Shown: positions 1 through 8,446 of the stretch, piece by piece
Layout of the letters: every line of letters starts with the position of its first letter
Numbering within the stretch: position 1 is the first letter of the stretch
Source of the DNA: Neolecta irregularis DAH-3
Lineage: Eukaryota; Ascomycota; Neolectomycetes; Neolectales; Neolectaceae
Length of the DNA stretch: 11,991 nucleotides
NCBI GenBank assembly: GCA_001929475.1
Contig: LXFE01000537.1
Location: 1-11,991, forward strand
Direction: 5' to 3'
Notes under the pieces: generated by a model
What the model saw: only the letters and a program-made list of their open reading frames with translations
Databases searched by the model: none
What the model was told of the DNA's origin: nothing
Position numbers and translations under genes: made by a program

Positions 1-29
1 CCTAGCCTGAGTGACTGAACTCGGCTAGG
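1..29. repeat. Inverted repeat / hairpin at window edge
   Basis: CCTAGCC at 1-7 pairs perfectly with GGCTAGG at 23-29. The stem continues, after a single bulged T at 8, with GAGT (9-12) against ACTC (19-22), leaving a 6-nt loop. No T-run or coding context nearby explains it. It could be the end of an element lying outside the window, or chance. Confidence 0.5.
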
Positions 30-255
30 TAATGAACGCCTATCTACTTTATATAATACAAATTAATTGCCGCAATATTATTGCAAGCCTTCCTTCCGTA
101 ATGGTAAGCTCTACCCGATGGTATATGCTTACAGGATGATTCGACATGAATTTTGTATGTGCAGCATACTTACCAATGAAAGAAATGGCCAGATAGAAAT
201 CATTTTATGCTAGCAATTTTGGTTATTTAGTGAATATTGTATTGTACCTATTTTT

Positions 256-273
256 GGCCCGCCCGCCCGCCGG
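256..273. repeat. GC-rich short tandem repeat (GCCC)n
   Basis: A CCCG/GCCC unit repeats about four times inside AT-rich sequence. A nearby GGGCGG (285-290) could pair with part of it. It looks like a microsatellite; no function is visible. Confidence 0.6.
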
Positions 274-385
274 AGCAGTCGGATGGGCGGTTGGACACAC
301 TGGCCAGAATGTCTGACATTCATATGTTTGCTTCCTTGGGTGTCTTTGAATGAATATGATAGAATTTGACGCTACACATCCACTC

Positions 386-485
386 GTCGCTATGGTGTAG
401 TTGGGAGCATGCCAGACTGAAGCTGTTCAATTTCAATTGACTTCAAGCAATCTGTTGGTCCCCGGTTCGATCCCGGGTGGCGACA
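386..485 (+). tRNA. tRNA-Phe (GAA) with 27-nt intron
   Basis: Decodes UUC/UUU. The acceptor stem pairs 386-392 (GTCGCTA) with 478-484 (TGGCGAC), including one G-U; 485 is the discriminator A. The D stem is 395-398/407-410 type with wobble pairs, the anticodon loop is CTGAAG...A with GAA at 419-421, and the T arm CCCGG-TTCGATC-CCGGG lies at 461-477 and contains a good B box. An intron at 423-449 sits at the canonical site between positions 37 and 38. Intron CTTCA (441-445) is complementary to TGAAG spanning the anticodon, the usual anticodon-intron pairing. The body closely resembles eukaryotic tRNA-Phe. One oddity is that the outermost anticodon-stem pair (27-43) is C against T. Confidence 0.92.
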
Positions 486-488
486 TCA

Positions 489-492
489 TTTT
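489..492 (+). terminator. Pol III terminator after tRNA-Phe
   Basis: A TTTT run starts four bases after the discriminator base, the normal place for RNA polymerase III termination. Confidence 0.5.
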
Positions 493-852
493 GAAAAAAA
501 GCCATCTTTCGTATTCCATTTATCTACCCAGTCGAACAGTGCTCTAGCTAACAGGGTTGTTGGTATGTTTTTATCTGGAAAATCGCTGATTAATGGCAGA
601 TGTTTGAAACATGCTGATTGCGGGTAAACTGACGATAGCAGATTCAAAAGAAAAGATTGTTGTATCAGAGGACGTCGCATATTCTCCGGATTCACGCTAT
701 GACGACAGTTAATAATTTTCCTGGAGTTGAAGACCACATGATTTGTAGGAAACACGTAAAAGCAAAGAAAACCAATCATTTGGACCAATAACACAAGGAT
801 TTGAAAAGGCTAATGTTTCTTTCGCATCCTACGTTCAAAAGATCCAAATATT

Positions 853-862
853 CTAACCCTAA
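853..862. promoter_or_regulatory. Telobox-like site upstream of the Rab gene
   Basis: CTAACCCTAA reads TTAGGGTTAG on the other strand. Sites of this kind are bound by TRF/Tbf1-type Myb proteins in promoters of various fungi (known biology). It lies about 200 nt before the Rab start codon; a role here is inference. Confidence 0.3.
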
Positions 863-1031
863 CTCCACCGTGAGAACCTAGACGAGTCGATATTTCTTCA
901 AGTATTATTTTCGTCTTTTTTGAATCTCGGAGGTATTCGGAAGCTGTACGACTGACGTTGACATTGACTGTAATTGAAACTCACCACCATATTCTGGATC
1001 GCCCCCTTTCCTCAACTGTTCAGTCAGCATC

Positions 1032-1840
<809 letters not shown>

Positions 1841-2101
1841 TCGAGAATGTCTGAAGAATTTGCGATTCTGGAAGTTGCGGCGGGTCTTTTTGAGTTTTGT
1901 TATTGCGCCTTGTTTCGTCTTTTTTTTAACCATCTGCCGTCCCGTCCCTCTACTCTGCTTTACATCGCAATATATAAATATCATGAATCCGGAAATCGAT
2001 CTCATAATGCATCGATGGGAATTTTCCACGTGTAATATCTGAGCCCAAACTCCCTGAATTTACAAGATCCCACTAAAATCAAAATGCTATAGACATCCCC
2101 T

Positions 2102-5100
2102 CTATTCAATCGTCTCAACAGGTCGACAACTGCAGACCAGATTCAAGTCTCCGTATGAATCATCTACTCTCGCAATGCTTGGCCAAAACTTTTTCTCTTT
2201 GAGGTAGGAAAGTGGAAAACCTGCTTGCTCACGTGTATAAGGTCGATCCCAAGGTTCGTTTAAAAGATCTACGAGAGGGTGAGGCGCCATCTTTAGAGGA
2301 TTAACATCGCAAGGCCATGTCCCATTTTCTATCTTTTCAATTTCCTTGCGAATAGAAATAAGTGCTTCGCAGTACCTAGATTGAGTTTGTAGACGCAAAA
2401 AATTCTATACCGGTCTATTTCATCGAGGCCTTCACTCTCGGTAGGTTCAATCATTAGTGTGCCGTTGACCGGCCAACTCATGGTCGGCGCATGGAATCCA
2501 TAGTCTTGCAACCGTTTGGCAAAATCAATAGCCTCAATTCCAACGCTCTCCTTGAATCCTCTGACGTCCAAAATGAATTCATGAGCACATAGACCATGGT
2601 TATTAGTATACAAGACCTTGTAATGCGAAGAGAGCTTTCGTGCCATATAGTTTGCGTTTAGTAAAGCGACTTTAGTGGCGTGAGTCAACGATTGTCCGCC
2701 AAACAATTAGAAAGATAGACAAGGTCAATACCCATTGCTTTGATATAGGCCCATGATATCACGAGTATACTTGCACTACCGAACGGAGCAGCGCTGATCG
2801 GTTTAATGGCTTGTTCGCCTCCGGTTTTAATGATTGGATGGTCGGGAAGGAACGGCTTGAGATGTTTTTTCCTATGAACGTGATTAAAGCGAATCTGATT
2901 GACACAAGATACACTCCAATTGGGCCCATACCAGGTCCTCCGCCTCCATGTGGGATACAAAAACTGGAAAGTTCAGTGGAAAAAGGGGACAGGGATATGT
3001 ACGTTTTATGAAGATTTAAATGACAGACATCTGCACCGATTTCTCCGGGCGAACAAAGACCGATCTGGGCATTCATATTCGCACCGTCCATGTATACTAA
3101 TCCGCCCATCTCATGTATAATCTCACAAGCTTTTCCGATTTGTTCTTCAAAGACTCCATATGTAGAAGGATAAGTAATCATGACTGCGGCCAATTCGTCT
3201 TTGTATTTTTCTGCTTTGGATTGGAGGTCGACAAGGTCGAGGTTTCCTTTTTGATCGCATTTGATAGTGACGACGCGAAGACCAGCCATAACTGCGCTCG
3301 CGGGATTAGTCCCGTGCGCGGAGACCGGGATGAGACAGATATCTCGATGTTGTTGGCCCTTGGATTTGAGGTATGCCCTGATAGTTTTCAGGCCGGCGTA
3401 TTCACCTTGTGCACCGCTGTTTGGCTGGAGACTGACACCGTCAAAGCCTGTTATTTCGGCTAGGTCTACGGCTAATTGGTCGAGGAGCTTGGTGTAGCCT
3501 TTTGCCTGGTGCTGGGGAATGAATGGGTGCAGGGCGTTGATTTCCGGCCAGGACAGGGGAATCAGTTGTGCTGTTGCGTTGAGTTTCATGGTACATGAAC
3601 CCAGAGGGATCATCGAATGAACCAATGACAAATCTTTTGACTGAAGGTGGTTGATATAACGTAGAAGATCTGTCTCTGAATGATGGGTATTGAAGACTGG
3701 GTGAGTGAGATATGGCGAGGTTCGACGGAGATAAGACGGAAAGGACTGCTTGAAATGCTCCGTTAGATTCGTTTCATTACTGAAAATCGAGCAAATGTCG
3801 AAGAAATCAGACTTTGTAACTGTTTCATCGAGTGTGATTCCCACTGTCTCGTCGTCTACTTGTCTCAGATTAATACCCTTGTCCAAAGCAGAGGCGACAA
3901 TCTTGTTCGCAGGACATTTGATTGTCAACGTGTCAAACCAGGTATCGTTTCCCACTTTATATCCAGCCTGGACCACTATATCAGCTAGCATCGTCGTTAG
4001 TCCATTAATTTTTCTCGCAATCTCCTTGATTCCCTAACTTGTTGGTTCCGCGCCTTTCACGAATTTACCTCGGGACCATGCCAAACGGCGTACATGGCAC
4101 TCATATTAGCCAACAAAGCCTGACTCGTGCAGATATTGCTCGTCGCTTTTTCTCTACGAATATGCTGTTCACGAGTCTGTAGCGCCAATCGAAATGCATC
4201 TGCGCCCATGCGATCTTTGGAAAGACCGACAATACGACCTGGTAGTCGTCGTTTATGCTCGTCTACACAAGCAAAAAAAGCGGCATGCGGTCCGCCGTAG
4301 CCCAGGGGAATACCAAAGCGCTGTGAATTGCCAAAGGCGATATCGGCGCCGATTTCACCAGGCGGTTTGAGAAGACTTAGAGCCAGTAGATCCGTTGCAA
4401 GAATCAAGAGGGAAGAATTAGAATGGAGGTGTTTAGCTAGACTGGTATAGTCGGTGACACTGCCGTCTGATGCCGGGTACTTTATATTCGTGAGGATTCT
4501 TTCAAAAAACGAACGATACCTGAGCGATGACACCCATTAAATCGTCTTTGTGCATATCAACAGCAGACTGATTAGCATCTCCAACGACAATGTCGATTCC
4601 GAATCCCTCGGCCCGGCTGCGGAGACATTCAATAGTCTGCAAGTGAATCCCTTTATCCACGAATATTGTCTTTTTTTTATTTCTACTGGCATTGAAGGCC
4701 ATGATCATTGCTTCTCCAGCTGCAGTGGCCTCATCTAATAGACTCGCATTAGCAATATCCAAGCCCGTCAAATCTGTCACGACTGTTTGGAAATTAAACA
4801 GACTCTCGAGTCGTCCTATCAAGTCAACCGCGAAGAAAAAAGGTGCGTACCTTGTGAGATTTCGGGCTGGTAGGGTGTATAACTTGTATACCATCCGGGA
4901 TTTTCCAAAATGTTTCTCGAGATAACTGGCGGTGTGATAGATCCCGCGTATCCCATTCCTATATAGCTTTTGAGCACTTTATTCTCCGCAATGATTTGTC
5001 TGAGGGTTCTGAGCAATTCGGACTCGCTGAGCGCGCCATTTGGAATGTTTAAGGATTTTTTAGAAAGGACGGATGCTGGGATTGCTGATTCAATGAATTT

Positions 5101-5289
5101 ATCGAGAGATGAAAAGCCGAGTGTGGTTAATTGGAGTGAAACGTCTTGAGGAGAAGGGCCCAGATGTCTTTTGGGGAACGAATCAAGTGGATCAAAAATT
5201 GTCTTGGATATGTGGGCTGTCGCTGAATGGTAAGGTCGATTAAACCCGAAACTGAGCTGTCGAATGATATTAAGTCTAGATGAAAGCAT
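2102..5289 (-). CDS. Glycine dehydrogenase (decarboxylating), P protein, mitochondrial (8 exons)
   Basis: PLP enzyme of the mitochondrial glycine cleavage system; it decarboxylates glycine and passes aminomethyl to the lipoyl H protein. Exons (minus): 5289-4851, 4815-4520, 4479-4069, 4033-3003, 2963-2913, 2871-2732, 2699-2411, 2375-2102, giving 976 residues, normal for the family. The N terminus ([14 protein letters not shown]...) is Arg/Ser-rich and fits a mitochondrial presequence. Motifs: KSYIGMGY and [11 protein letters not shown] in the N-terminal half, [20 protein letters not shown] before the middle, GSCTMKLN (527-534), HGTNPAS (622-628), MDGANMNAQ (697-705), then HLNLHKT with PLP lysine K725, and [12 protein letters not shown] (732-743). 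Introns of 35, 40, 35, 39, 41 and 35 nt are GT-AG. The sixth (2731-2700, 32 nt) has GT but no AG where the conserved protein requires the junction; see findings. The start is the first ATG before the presequence; its context is weak. Confidence 0.93.
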
Positions 5290-5351
5290 CTGTTGTAGTG
5301 GTAGAAAAGGCGGAGAGTGCTCTTATTGTGCGGTCTGAAACGAAAAGGCTG

Positions 5352-5356
5352 ATTGG
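5352..5356 (-). promoter_or_regulatory. CCAAT box upstream of GCV2
   Basis: ATTGG on the plus strand reads CCAAT in the direction of GCV2, about 65 nt before its ATG. CCAAT boxes bound by HAP/NF-Y are common in fungal mitochondrial genes (known). An AT-rich TTTAAATAT lies further upstream at 5371-5379. A five-base site is weak evidence. Confidence 0.25.
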
Positions 5357-5413
5357 TCACGAATGAAGAAATATTTAAACATAGCCAACAGCAGTAATAA
5401 CTTGACAGTTATT

Positions 5414-5453
5414 GCAGCATATTAGCAGCATATTAGCAGGAATGGCAGGAATA
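5414..5453. repeat. Two adjoining short tandem repeats between GCV2 and the complex I gene
   Basis: GCAGCATATTA occurs twice in tandem (5414-5435, period 11) and is followed by GCAGGAATG/GCAGGAATA (5436-5453, period 9). A degenerate AGCATATTGG follows. The array sits in the 277-nt spacer that should hold the GCV2 promoter and the 3' end of the neighbour. It could be replication slippage or clustered sites. Confidence 0.6.
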
Positions 5454-5566
5454 GTAGCATATTGGCGAATATTGCTGATAGAAGTTGTAATAGATCTAAT
5501 ATCTGAACCAAGAGAACAGTTTATCCAAACAGATTCTAATGGGATCTCAATTGAATAAATCACATC

Positions 5567-6412
5567 TTACAGTTCTCCGTCTGTACGAAGATAATCACCT
5601 GGTCCATATGGTTTCTCCAAAAGTGAAGTCAAACCACCTTGTGGTTCACAGCTTTTACGGCCGCCTTGGGGTCCAGGTACACCCAAATCATCTTTTTCCA
5701 GGCCTTTGAGTATCTTTAATGTACTTTCTGGCGTCAAATCTTCCTGTGAAACTAAGAATTTTGTCAATATGGAAGAATTTACATAGTAATCGTCATTGAC
5801 GGCAAGAACGGGAGCATTGACACAGGCTCCGGCGCATTCAACTTCTACTAGTGTGAATTTGTTGTCTGGTGTTGTTTGGCCGGGTTTGATGCCGAGATGT
5901 TTTGTAATGGTTTTGAGGATTTCGGTTGATCCACACAATTCGCATGGTGTCTGCGGGTTTTAGTTGAATTCTTTTGGAATTTACCAACCGTTGTGCATAG
6001 CTGGAGAAAGTATTTTCCTACGGGTTCGCGGTTGAACCTAGACTTGTGTTAGAGAGGCGGTGTCATTTGGGAGATACATTGTGTAAAAAGTAGCGACTTC
6101 TATGTTGTCAGCTTTGAAATAGTATTACCAACCATAGACTCTCATTTCGGGCATGTCTAGCATTTTTGCAACATAGTTCATTAGACTGATGCTAGTCCAG
6201 CCTAACTGGCGCTGTCCGAGATCTAACAGCGGGATAACAGCAGCTTTTTTGTACTGTTTTGGATAGCGGGCGATGATGGATTGTGATCTTTTCATGTTTT
6301 CCGGGGAAAATACGAATGGGATTTTGGGATTGTTTTTCGGAGTGTTTCTGTGAACGAACAGAGCGTCTGACGATTTTCGAATGGTAAAACTGAATGGCCG
6401 GCGAAACAACAT
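5567..6412 (-). CDS. NADH:ubiquinone oxidoreductase 24 kDa subunit, mitochondrial (4 exons)
   Basis: Complex I peripheral-arm subunit carrying the N1a [2Fe-2S] cluster beside the 51 kDa flavin subunit. Exons (minus): 6412-6133, 6099-6078, 6037-5989, 5950-5567; introns of 33, 40 and 38 nt, all GT-AG. The spliced product has 244 residues, typical of the family. The N terminus [19 protein letters not shown] fits a mitochondrial presequence. Conserved core: [18 protein letters not shown], then [17 protein letters not shown]. Cluster ligands are C115 and C120 (CTTTPC) and C156 and C160 (CAGAC). Exon 2 is only 22 nt. Introns 1 and 3 both begin GTTGGTAA. The same frame is open upstream of 6412, but that extension is not presequence-like, so I start at the ATG at 6412. 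The gene shares a 160-nt divergent promoter with LNP1. Confidence 0.94.
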
Positions 6413-6572
6413 GATATGGATACTGATGCTGATTGATGATTTATGATTGGGATTAGCTGGAGGAGTGCATGTGTCGCCAGGAACCCGCAACCAACCTTTA
6501 CTTGATACCAACCATTTACTTGTACTTGTACTTGACTACCAGACTGATTTAATTAACTAGTTACTGTTCTGG
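6413..6572. promoter_or_regulatory. Divergent promoter between the complex I 24 kDa gene and LNP1
   Basis: The two start codons point away from each other with only 160 nt between them, so both promoters must lie here or overlap the leaders. The segment contains two near-identical 15-16 nt direct repeats (6490-6504 and 6507-6522) and a short ACTTGT run (6518-6533). No clear TATA box is seen. Confidence 0.55.
6490..6535. repeat. Direct repeats inside the divergent promoter
   Basis: ACCAACCTTTACTTG (6490-6504) recurs as ACCAACCATTTACTTG (6507-6522), one insertion apart, and runs into ACTTGT units at 6518, 6524 and 6530. They could be paired binding sites or local duplication. Confidence 0.5.
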
Positions 6573-7623
6573 ATGCCGTTTCTGTCGTTCTTTCGCTCTG
6601 TATATTTATTATTTTCAAACCCAGACTAAAAAGTAGGATCCCACTTCGCCAGACTCATATGAAAAAGCACTGTCTGAAACAAGCCGCAGAATCCAGCAGG
6701 CGCAAAGAAACATGTCGCTAGCAGTGCAGCGGTCGCGAAGGGTATTAGCACTGTGGACAGTCTACTCGCTGCTGGCATATTCGTTATTTCTTGCAATATT
6801 TATTCTTCGACGAGATCGCGGGATCCAGGGATGGGCAACTGCTGTTTTGGGGCCGCCTCTGATTTATGGAACACGTCGAATGATGCGGTGGTACTATACC
6901 CGGCGCATTGGGAGCATTGGTGGGTGTGATAAAGGAGGAAACGCTGACAAAACAGAAACCAAAGTCGAGCATCTCAAATCGCAGCAGCGGGAAAAAGTAG
7001 AAGAGCTGAAACGTAAGACGCGGTTCTATTCCACGCAGAGTCTGCTCGAGCGGTATGCGGCCGAGGGATCAAATGCGAATTCATCTTTGAATCCGAGTGT
7101 GAATTTACTTTTGAATCCAAGTGCGAATACCTCGAATACCCCAAATACGAATTCACCTGTTAATTCAAATACGAGTTCATCTTTGAATCAAAATCCAAAT
7201 ACGCCTTTGAATTCATATACCGACACTGTACCGGTATCCACACCCACCAAACGCATCATTCTTAGACGGCGGGCATCGCAGCCTCAGCCGTTGAGTTCTT
7301 CAGCCTGGCCTTTGCCTCGGATGCATGACACACCACCCGAACCATTGCAAGCACAATCACCAGTTGCATCCACATGGTATGACCGGGTACTCGATATTTT
7401 GGTTGGCGTAGACGAATCTGCTCCGTCTCAACGACATGCCTTGATCTGCATTTCCTGTCGCTCACATAATGGCCTCGCCCCTTTTTCTCAACCTCCAGAA
7501 ACAGTCGCATATAGCTGCCCTCACTGCGGATCCTGGAACGGGCCTCGAGAAGAAACCGCGAATCTGGACCAAAACTCCGTCGTAGTCGCAGGAGAAGAAT
7601 TCAAGCCTGAAGACGAAGATTAA
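6573..7623 (+). CDS. Lunapark, ER three-way-junction protein (2 exons)
   Basis: Lunapark proteins stabilise three-way junctions of the tubular ER. Exons: 6573-6599 (nine codons) and 6637-7623, with a 37-nt GT-AG intron; 337 residues. The ATG at 6712 inside exon 2 opens a 303-residue frame but would lose the conserved N-terminal helix. The frame is open back to a TAG at 6634-6636, exactly where the acceptor lies, and reads DPTSPDSYEKALSE followed by RRIQQAQRN, matching the family's N-terminal coiled region. In exon 1, ATG 6573 follows an in-frame TAG (6558). Next come a first membrane segment (about 46-66), a short second one (about 75-88) followed by RRMMRWYYTRRI, and a coiled coil with QQREKVEELKRKTRFYSTQSLLERY. 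Then an Asn/Ser-rich linker (about 154-202) and the Lunapark zinc ribbon: C280-x2-C283 (ALICISC), C303-x2-C306 (CPHCG). The tail is acidic. It lacks the N-terminal glycine used for myristoylation in animals. Confidence 0.92.
7069..7215 (+). repeat. Asn/Ser-rich repetitive segment within LNP1
   Basis: Degenerate units of the type AAT-xxx-AGT/TCA (for example TCATCTTTGAATC, found at both ends) encode a linker of N, S, P and T between the coiled coil and the zinc ribbon. Repetition is visible at the DNA level, suggesting slippage growth. The length probably varies between strains (inference). Confidence 0.7.
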
Positions 7624-8089
7624 TCACCATTTTTGTGTATCGTTAGCTGCAAAAGCATTGGACCATGCCTGCCGTTTTCACCGCAGACGTGATCGTTCGG
7701 TTCAGGTCGAATTAACAGTTCTCAACAGTATTTATATGTGTATCATGTTAGAGTTGGTTTCAACCATGTCGTAGACTTGAAAGAAATGCATTACTTTGAT
7801 ATGCAAAGTGTGCCCTGAGGACTGTCGAGCCAATCTCAACATATTCCCTCACCACCACCTGATGTGGCTGTAGACTTGAATCACTGGCGTAAAAATCTTG
7901 CTCATTGTAAGCATCGACCACATGCTTGTAATAGTAACCATTAATAGAAAGGAAATATATACATAACCTAATTATCCAATCCAAGTCTACCAATGCCATC
8001 AATCCAGGAATTTGTGACCTACAATTATCTGCGCCTCGTGTCATGGGCAACAGAGACGATAATAATATCGCGATTTGGAACAAAACCTA

Positions 8090-8402
8090 TTACTTAGGGT
8101 TAGGGTTAGGGCGCTCATCAGAGCCATGGACACAGGGAGGCTGTGCGTCCATCCCCAGCATCTGCAGTGCTCCCTTGAGGCCAGAATAGACTGGCGCATC
8201 GTGCCGAGACTCCCCGTCATAGACGACGGATATGTGTACAGACATGATTCGGCAGCTCGTTGGATCGTCTCACACTTGTGGCTTCCACGCTGTCATTGAT
8301 CATGCGATACACTTGTATAGTGCAACGCTTGGCCAACACAGTTCGCTCAAGGCTCCAGTCCATATTTGGCGCAACAGGGCCCTTATAACTATCCAAACCT
8401 GC
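8090..8402 (-). pseudogene. Possible coding remnant in a GC-richer patch (uncertain)
   Basis: On the minus strand, a frame is open from 8402 to a stop at 8217 (62 codons, includes QVYRMINDSVEATSV). A second, shifted frame is open from about 8270 and contains an ATG at 8245 (SVVYDGESRHDAPVYSG). The second frame runs to a stop at 8090 and ends by translating the TTAGGG array as PNPNP. Joined by a one-base shift near 8270 they would make one longer coding stretch. The patch looks richer in G+C than its flanks. I do not recognise the family; it may be chance open frames. Confidence 0.2.
8094..8111 (+). repeat. Interstitial telomere-like repeat (TTAGGG)x3
   Basis: Three exact head-to-tail TTAGGG units are flanked on both sides by unique sequence. 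TTAGGG is the telomere repeat of most fungi and animals (known). The array marks either a repaired break where telomere repeats were added, or a binding site for a telomere-repeat-binding regulator upstream of the protease. Confidence 0.85.
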
Positions 8403-8446
8403 TTAAAACATTTCTCAAAGTTGCTCTTTTGCAACACCTGCCTGAC

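Larger units (their letters stand above)
1..385. other. Intergenic stretch, no gene seen
   Basis: I see no convincing coding frame or RNA gene in this stretch left of the tRNA. It holds a stem-loop at the window edge (1-29) and a GC-rich short tandem repeat (256-273); the rest is AT-rich and unremarkable. The left part may belong to a feature that is cut off by the window edge. Confidence 0.6.
7624..8446. other. Gene-poor stretch between LNP1 and the protease
   Basis: I see no clear gene here. It holds three exact TTAGGG units (8094-8111), a GC-richer patch to about 8350 with broken minus-strand frames, and the protease promoter at its right end. A minus-strand frame (about 8044-7760, 94 codons from the first ATG) ends opposite LNP1. 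I recognise no domain in it, and it has no start or splice support, so it stays uncalled. Confidence 0.5.

Noticed and set aside
486-794. Minus-strand open frame of about 100 codons between the tRNA and the Rab gene
   Set aside because: No recognisable domain, first true ATG leaves about 97 codons, and it ends inside the tRNA terminator; it may be chance.
2811-4037. Several plus-strand open frames across the GCV2 gene
   Set aside because: They are shadows of a gene whose minus-strand product is conserved throughout.
5414-5453. CRISPR-like array
   Set aside because: Units of 9-11 nt without spacers in a eukaryotic genome; a simple tandem repeat.
5375-5563. Minus-strand frame in the spacer between GCV2 and the complex I gene
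   Set aside because: It runs through short tandem repeats and has no motif; the repeats explain its open frame.
6413-6511. N-terminal extension of the complex I subunit up to 6511
   Set aside because: The added residues do not resemble a presequence, whereas the ATG at 6412 opens directly into one, and the extension would leave very little promoter.
7760-8083. Minus-strand open frame opposite the LNP1 3' side
   Set aside because: No family recognised and no start or splice support; kept only as a note in the intergenic entry.
8094-8111. True chromosome end
   Set aside because: Unique sequence and a complete gene continue on both sides, so this is interstitial.
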